From Pedobacter hiemivivus (GTDB lineage Bacteria > Bacteroidota > Bacteroidia > Sphingobacteriales > Sphingobacteriaceae): DNA of 64,000 nucleotides. The position numbers and the translations under genes are program-made. Every line of letters begins with the position of its first letter. The stretch's first letter is position 1. Location of the stretch: NCBI RefSeq assembly GCF_004331685.1, contig NZ_SJSM01000027.1, positions 1-64,000 of the forward strand, given 5' to 3'. Under the pieces are notes generated by a model. The model saw only the letters and a list, made by a program, of their open reading frames with translations, did not search any database and was not told where the DNA came from. Below are positions 61,486 through 64,000 of the stretch, one piece after another.

Positions 61486-62016
61486 TTAGTGATTGGATAA
61501 AAAGCGGTCGACAGCAGCAATTGCATTGTCTAGCCTGTTTTCGGTTCCGTTTATCACATCGTAGTTTGCATTTAGGGCCTTCAGCTCATTGTGCCAAACC
61601 TGCATAAAATACTCACGCTTATCCGGAAAGTCACGTAGCGGGTCTTCCTGCCAAGGCAAATCAATATCCATCAATAGATATAGGTCGTAATGGTAATTGG
61701 GTAAGGCATCTAACACCAATCTCGGCGTTTCTCCAAATACCTCATCACTCCATATTTTTACCGTTAAGAAGGTGGTATCGCAGAAAATCAAGTCTTTTTG
61801 AGCGATGGCCGTTATGGATTCCTCAAGTGCTACCTGTCCGTGAAACATATTGATTTCGTCCTGTAAGTTGCAGGGAGCGGTTAAAGCGGCACAATAATAT
61901 CGGGCATATTCTGGTACCCATAGCGTGTGGTAATGCAATGCCAGTTGTGCTGTTATGGTAGACTTGCCAGTACTCTCGGGCCCAACAATAGCTATTCTTT
62001 TAATTTGCTTGTTCAC
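61486..62016 (-). CDS. NadR-like P-loop kinase
   Basis: A 176-residue protein with Walker A IVGPESTGKSTITAQL near the start and WVPEYARYY and DLIFCDTTFLT further on, the pattern of the NadR ribosylnicotinamide-kinase domain. It starts at GTG 62016, inside the last codons of pnuT (17-nt overlap), so translation is coupled to the transporter. By context, next to a TPP riboswitch, it may phosphorylate thiamine or a precursor rather than nicotinamide riboside. Note that it lies upstream of the riboswitch, not under it. Confidence 0.82.
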   Translation of the reverse strand: MNKQIKRIAIVGPESTGKSTITAQLALHYHTLWVPEYARYYCAALTAPCNLQDEINMFHGQVALEESITAIAQKDLIFCDTTFLTVKIWSDEVFGETPRLVLDALPNYHYDLYLLMDIDLPWQEDPLRDFPDKREYFMQVWHNELKALNANYDVINGTENRLDNAIAAVDRFLSNH

Positions 62017-62614
62017 GGTAAATCTTTCTCCAATCTAAATAACCAACTGATGCAATATAAACATACAGCGCGTACATCACCGCAGTCGCATATAGATCTT
62101 TTGAAATGTACATGCCCACGTAAATGATATCAACAAATATCCATATCAACCAGTTTTGCATCACTTTTCGGGCCAGAAAAATCTGTGCCACTAAGCTGCA
62201 AGCGGTGCAAAAACTATCTAGATAAGGCAATGCAGCATCTGTATTTTTGTAAAGCAATTGCCCCAGTAGGAAGGTGAAAACGATGATGCTGACTATGGAA
62301 ATTAATACTTCCTTTTGGGTGATATTTGCGACAGGTCTTGATGCTTCGGGGTTGTTTCTGTTTTTACTCCAATAATACCAGCCATAAATGTTCATGATAA
62401 AAAAGTAAAACTGCAGGCCCATGTCTGCATATAGCTTTGATTCGAAAAAAATAAAGATATAAATGACCACACTTACAATGGCGATTGGCCAGCTGTAAAT
62501 GTTATTCTTGGCCGCAAGCCAAACACATAAGATTCCGGTAAATACGCCAAACCACTCTAATGCGCCTGTTTGAACAAAAAGTTGAGTGAAGCTATCCTTG
62601 AGTAATTCAATCAT
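62000..62614 (-). CDS. pnuT: PnuC-family vitamin transporter (PnuT-like)
   Basis: A 204-residue integral membrane protein with seven hydrophobic segments, e.g. FTGILCVWLAAKNNIYSWPI near the start and NIYGWYYWSKN, a PnuC-type motif, in the middle. PnuC homologues carry vitamins by facilitated diffusion coupled to phosphorylation; the PnuT subgroup moves thiamine and occurs with TPP-regulated receptors in Bacteroidota. The following gene overlaps by 17 nt. The vitamin assignment comes from the neighbours. Confidence 0.85.
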   Translation of the reverse strand: MIELLKDSFTQLFVQTGALEWFGVFTGILCVWLAAKNNIYSWPIAIVSVVIYIFIFFESKLYADMGLQFYFFIMNIYGWYYWSKNRNNPEASRPVANITQKEVLISIVSIIVFTFLLGQLLYKNTDAALPYLDSFCTACSLVAQIFLARKVMQNWLIWIFVDIIYVGMYISKDLYATAVMYALYVYIASVGYLDWRKIYREQAN

Positions 62615-62752
62615 CGCCCAAAAGTACTAAACGTATTTACATAAAAAAATCCCGTAGGGGCGAAGGTTAGGGACGCAAGATTTATTTGAAACAATAGAAA
62701 CGAACTATTTGTATGTAATTTAGCGTTAATAAGAAAATGGGCTAAAAGGAAT

Positions 62753-63073
62753 ATGACGATGAAAAGATTAAGTTTTTTAATGATAATAGGACTGGTGATT
62801 GGTTTGCTTGCCTTTACTTTTATTAAGACAGGTAAAATCCAAGGCCGTATTGCTCCGGCAGATGGCGCATCGCAGGTGTTCGCGGTATTGGGAACTGATA
62901 CTTTAAGGGCTGAAATTAACAATGGTAATTTCGCATTTCCCGCTGTTAAAGTGGGGACTTATACCATTCAAGTAAAAGCGATTGCTCCGTACAAAGATAC
63001 GTCTGTAGTAAATGTGCCTGTAATAGACAGTATAACTACTGATGTTGGCTTGATCAAACTAAAGCAGGAATAA
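62753..63073 (+). CDS. Small membrane-anchored protein with carboxypeptidase-regulatory-like fold
   Basis: A 106-residue protein with an N-terminal hydrophobic anchor (about 4-24, LSFLMIIGLVIGLLAFTFI) followed by a beta-sandwich-like stretch typical of carboxypeptidase regulatory-like domains (KIQGRIAPADGASQVFAVL; VKVGTYTIQVKAI). Start at ATG 62753 (a second ATG follows 6 nt later). It stands alone between pnuT and carB, with its own terminator. Function unknown; possibly a surface or periplasmic protein. Confidence 0.7.
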   Translation: MTMKRLSFLMIIGLVIGLLAFTFIKTGKIQGRIAPADGASQVFAVLGTDTLRAEINNGNFAFPAVKVGTYTIQVKAIAPYKDTSVVNVPVIDSITTDVGLIKLKQE

Positions 63074-63089
63074 GCTTTAACACGTTATT

Positions 63090-63116
63090 AGGGGGGTATT
63101 TTAGCCTCCTTTTTTA
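63090..63116 (+). terminator. Intrinsic terminator after the small membrane protein
   Basis: AGGGGG (63090-63095) and CCTCCT (63105-63110) pair with one G-U around a 9-nt loop, followed by seven T residues. Confidence 0.75.
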
Positions 63117-63164
63117 TTTATGATGCTTTTTTAAAAAATAGCTGATTTTTAATAGGTAAAACTG

Positions 63165-63285
63165 TAACTTTGCATCCCGACAGAAGAGTCGGAGCTTTAG
63201 ACCCTATCTAAGGGAAATCTCTCGACTGTTCCAGTCTCTAAATTGCATTTTTTACCATATTATACATTAGACTTTTCAAAGCCTT
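63165..63285 (+). promoter_or_regulatory. carB promoter and structured leader
   Basis: TAACTTTG (63165-63172) matches the -7 consensus. The roughly 105-nt leader after it contains CCGAC-GTCGG (63177-63192 region), a CTTAG/CTAAG-type inner hairpin near ACCCTATCTAAGGG and AGTCG/CGACT repeats. Such alternative stems suggest a regulatory leader for pyrimidine or arginine control, which is inference. Confidence 0.45.
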
Positions 63286-64000
63286 ATGCCTAAAGACACC
63301 TCCATACGCTCAGTACTAATTATCGGATCTGGACCTATTATCATTGGTCAAGCTTGCGAATTTGATTATTCGGGATCTCAAGCCGCCTTATCTTTAAAAG
63401 AGGAGGGGATTGAAGTTTCAATCATCAATTCTAATCCTGCAACCATCATGACCGACAAGGTGATTGGTGATCATGTTTACCTGTGGCCACTGACAGTAGA
63501 TTCTATCGAGCAGATTTTACAAGAACGTAAAATTGATGCGGTATTACCTACCATGGGCGGACAAACCGCACTGAACCTTTGTATCGAAGCTTCTGAACGT
63601 GGAATTTGGGAGAAATATGGAGTTAGGGTAATCGGTGTAGATGTTGCTGCAATTGAGAAAACAGAAAACCGTGAAGCTTTCCGCCAGTTAATGGTTGATA
63701 TAGGTGTAGGCGTAGCAACTTCAAAAATTGCAAATTCTTTCCTTGAAGGTAAAGAAGCAGCTCAGGAAATTGGTTATCCATTGGTAATCCGCCCTTCTTA
63801 TACATTGGGTGGTTTTGGTGGCGGTTTCGTACACAAAAAAGAAGAATTTGACCAGGCTTTACAACGTGGGCTTGAAGCTTCTCCAACTCATGAGGTTTTG
63901 GTAGAGCAAGCTGTTTTAGGTTGGAAAGAATACGAATTGGAGTTGTTAAGGGATAGTAATGACAATGTGATCATTATCTGTTCAATTGAAAACTTCGATC
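63286..64000 (+). CDS. carB: Carbamoyl-phosphate synthase large subunit, N-terminal part (cut by window edge)
   Basis: The frame starts at ATG 63286 and continues past the window end (238 codons seen; the full protein is about 930-1080). It shows the N-terminal signature VLIIGSGPIIIGQACEFDYSG, the ATP-grasp entry NPATIMTDK, LPTMGGQTALNL and the ATP-binding strand GYPLVIRPSYTLGGFGGGF. It makes carbamoyl phosphate for pyrimidines and arginine. carA is not immediately upstream, so the two subunits are probably encoded apart here. Confidence 0.97.
   Translation, partial: MPKDTSIRSVLIIGSGPIIIGQACEFDYSGSQAALSLKEEGIEVSIINSNPATIMTDKVIGDHVYLWPLTVDSIEQILQERKIDAVLPTMGGQTALNLCIEASERGIWEKYGVRVIGVDVAAIEKTENREAFRQLMVDIGVGVATSKIANSFLEGKEAAQEIGYPLVIRPSYTLGGFGGGFVHKKEEFDQALQRGLEASPTHEVLVEQAVLGWKEYELELLRDSNDNVIIICSIENFD

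Noticed and set aside
63286..64000. Expectation of carA next to carB.
   Set aside because: The gene before carB is a small membrane protein with its own terminator; no glutaminase-domain frame is present in the window.

Overview
The window reads as chromosomal DNA of a Bacteroidota member, most likely family Sphingobacteriaceae and close to Pedobacter. The evidence is a SusC/SusD pair with lipoprotein partners, many TAnnTTTG-type -7 promoter boxes (upstream of rplM, carB, pepT, the rhodanese gene and a tRNA), few Shine-Dalgarno sequences, AT-rich spacers, and a TPP-riboswitch-controlled TonB receptor next to a PnuC-type transporter and a NadR-like kinase. The genus is inference; no database was consulted.

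Layout. 1-1425: end of an IS element (transposase orfA on the minus strand), a tRNA-Arg(CCU) gene and a DUF2310 zinc-ribbon protein. 1505-6409: an RNA-repair locus made of a WYL-domain regulator, divergent rtcB (RNA ligase) and rsr (Ro60/TROVE protein), then a tandem array of five Y-RNA-like ncRNAs. Each RNA has the same Ro-type stem but a different head, and one head is a circularly permuted tRNA mimic. One 20-bp operator occurs upstream of both rtcB and rsr at the same distance from the -7 region. I regard this as the most exciting system in the window. 7006-33755: a polysaccharide utilisation locus with GH95, AraC regulator, SusC, SusD, two DUF5000 lipoproteins, galactose mutarotase, GH97, sugar porter, DUF5107-TPR protein, GH36, an acyltransferase and a multidomain GH31 carrying dockerin and cohesin modules. 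The enzymes suggest a glycan capped with alpha-galactose, alpha-fucose and perhaps alpha-GalNAc. 33984-45262: mixed housekeeping genes (TPK-like protein, GNAT, M28 peptidase, DUF4407 protein, rhodanese, dipeptide epimerase, rhomboid protease, peptidase T, methyltransferase, beta-CASP hydrolase, YtxH protein). 45263-49562: an accessory pocket with an Rpn-family nuclease whose C-terminal module is tandemly duplicated as a separate small gene, direct repeats on both sides, and a HipA-like kinase with an unknown partner. 49778-56790: rplM-rpsI-rpsB-tsf, nagA, pyrH-frr and an ABC exporter. 56787-62614: an MFS exporter, then thiamine salvage (ThiE, riboswitch-controlled TonB receptor, NadR-like kinase, PnuT). 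62753-64000: a small membrane protein and the start of carB.

How the parts work together. In the RNA-repair locus RtcB can reseal cleaved RNA, Rsr can bind damaged or misfolded RNA, and the Y RNAs would gate Rsr or tether it to partners; the WYL protein would sense damage and drive both promoters. In the sugar locus SusC/D and the surface lipoproteins capture oligosaccharides, the exo-glycosidases trim alpha-linked terminal sugars, the mutarotase and sugar porter handle the monosaccharides, and the AraC protein probably acts at a repeated 35-bp site between araC and susC. These functional statements are inferences from family knowledge and gene order.
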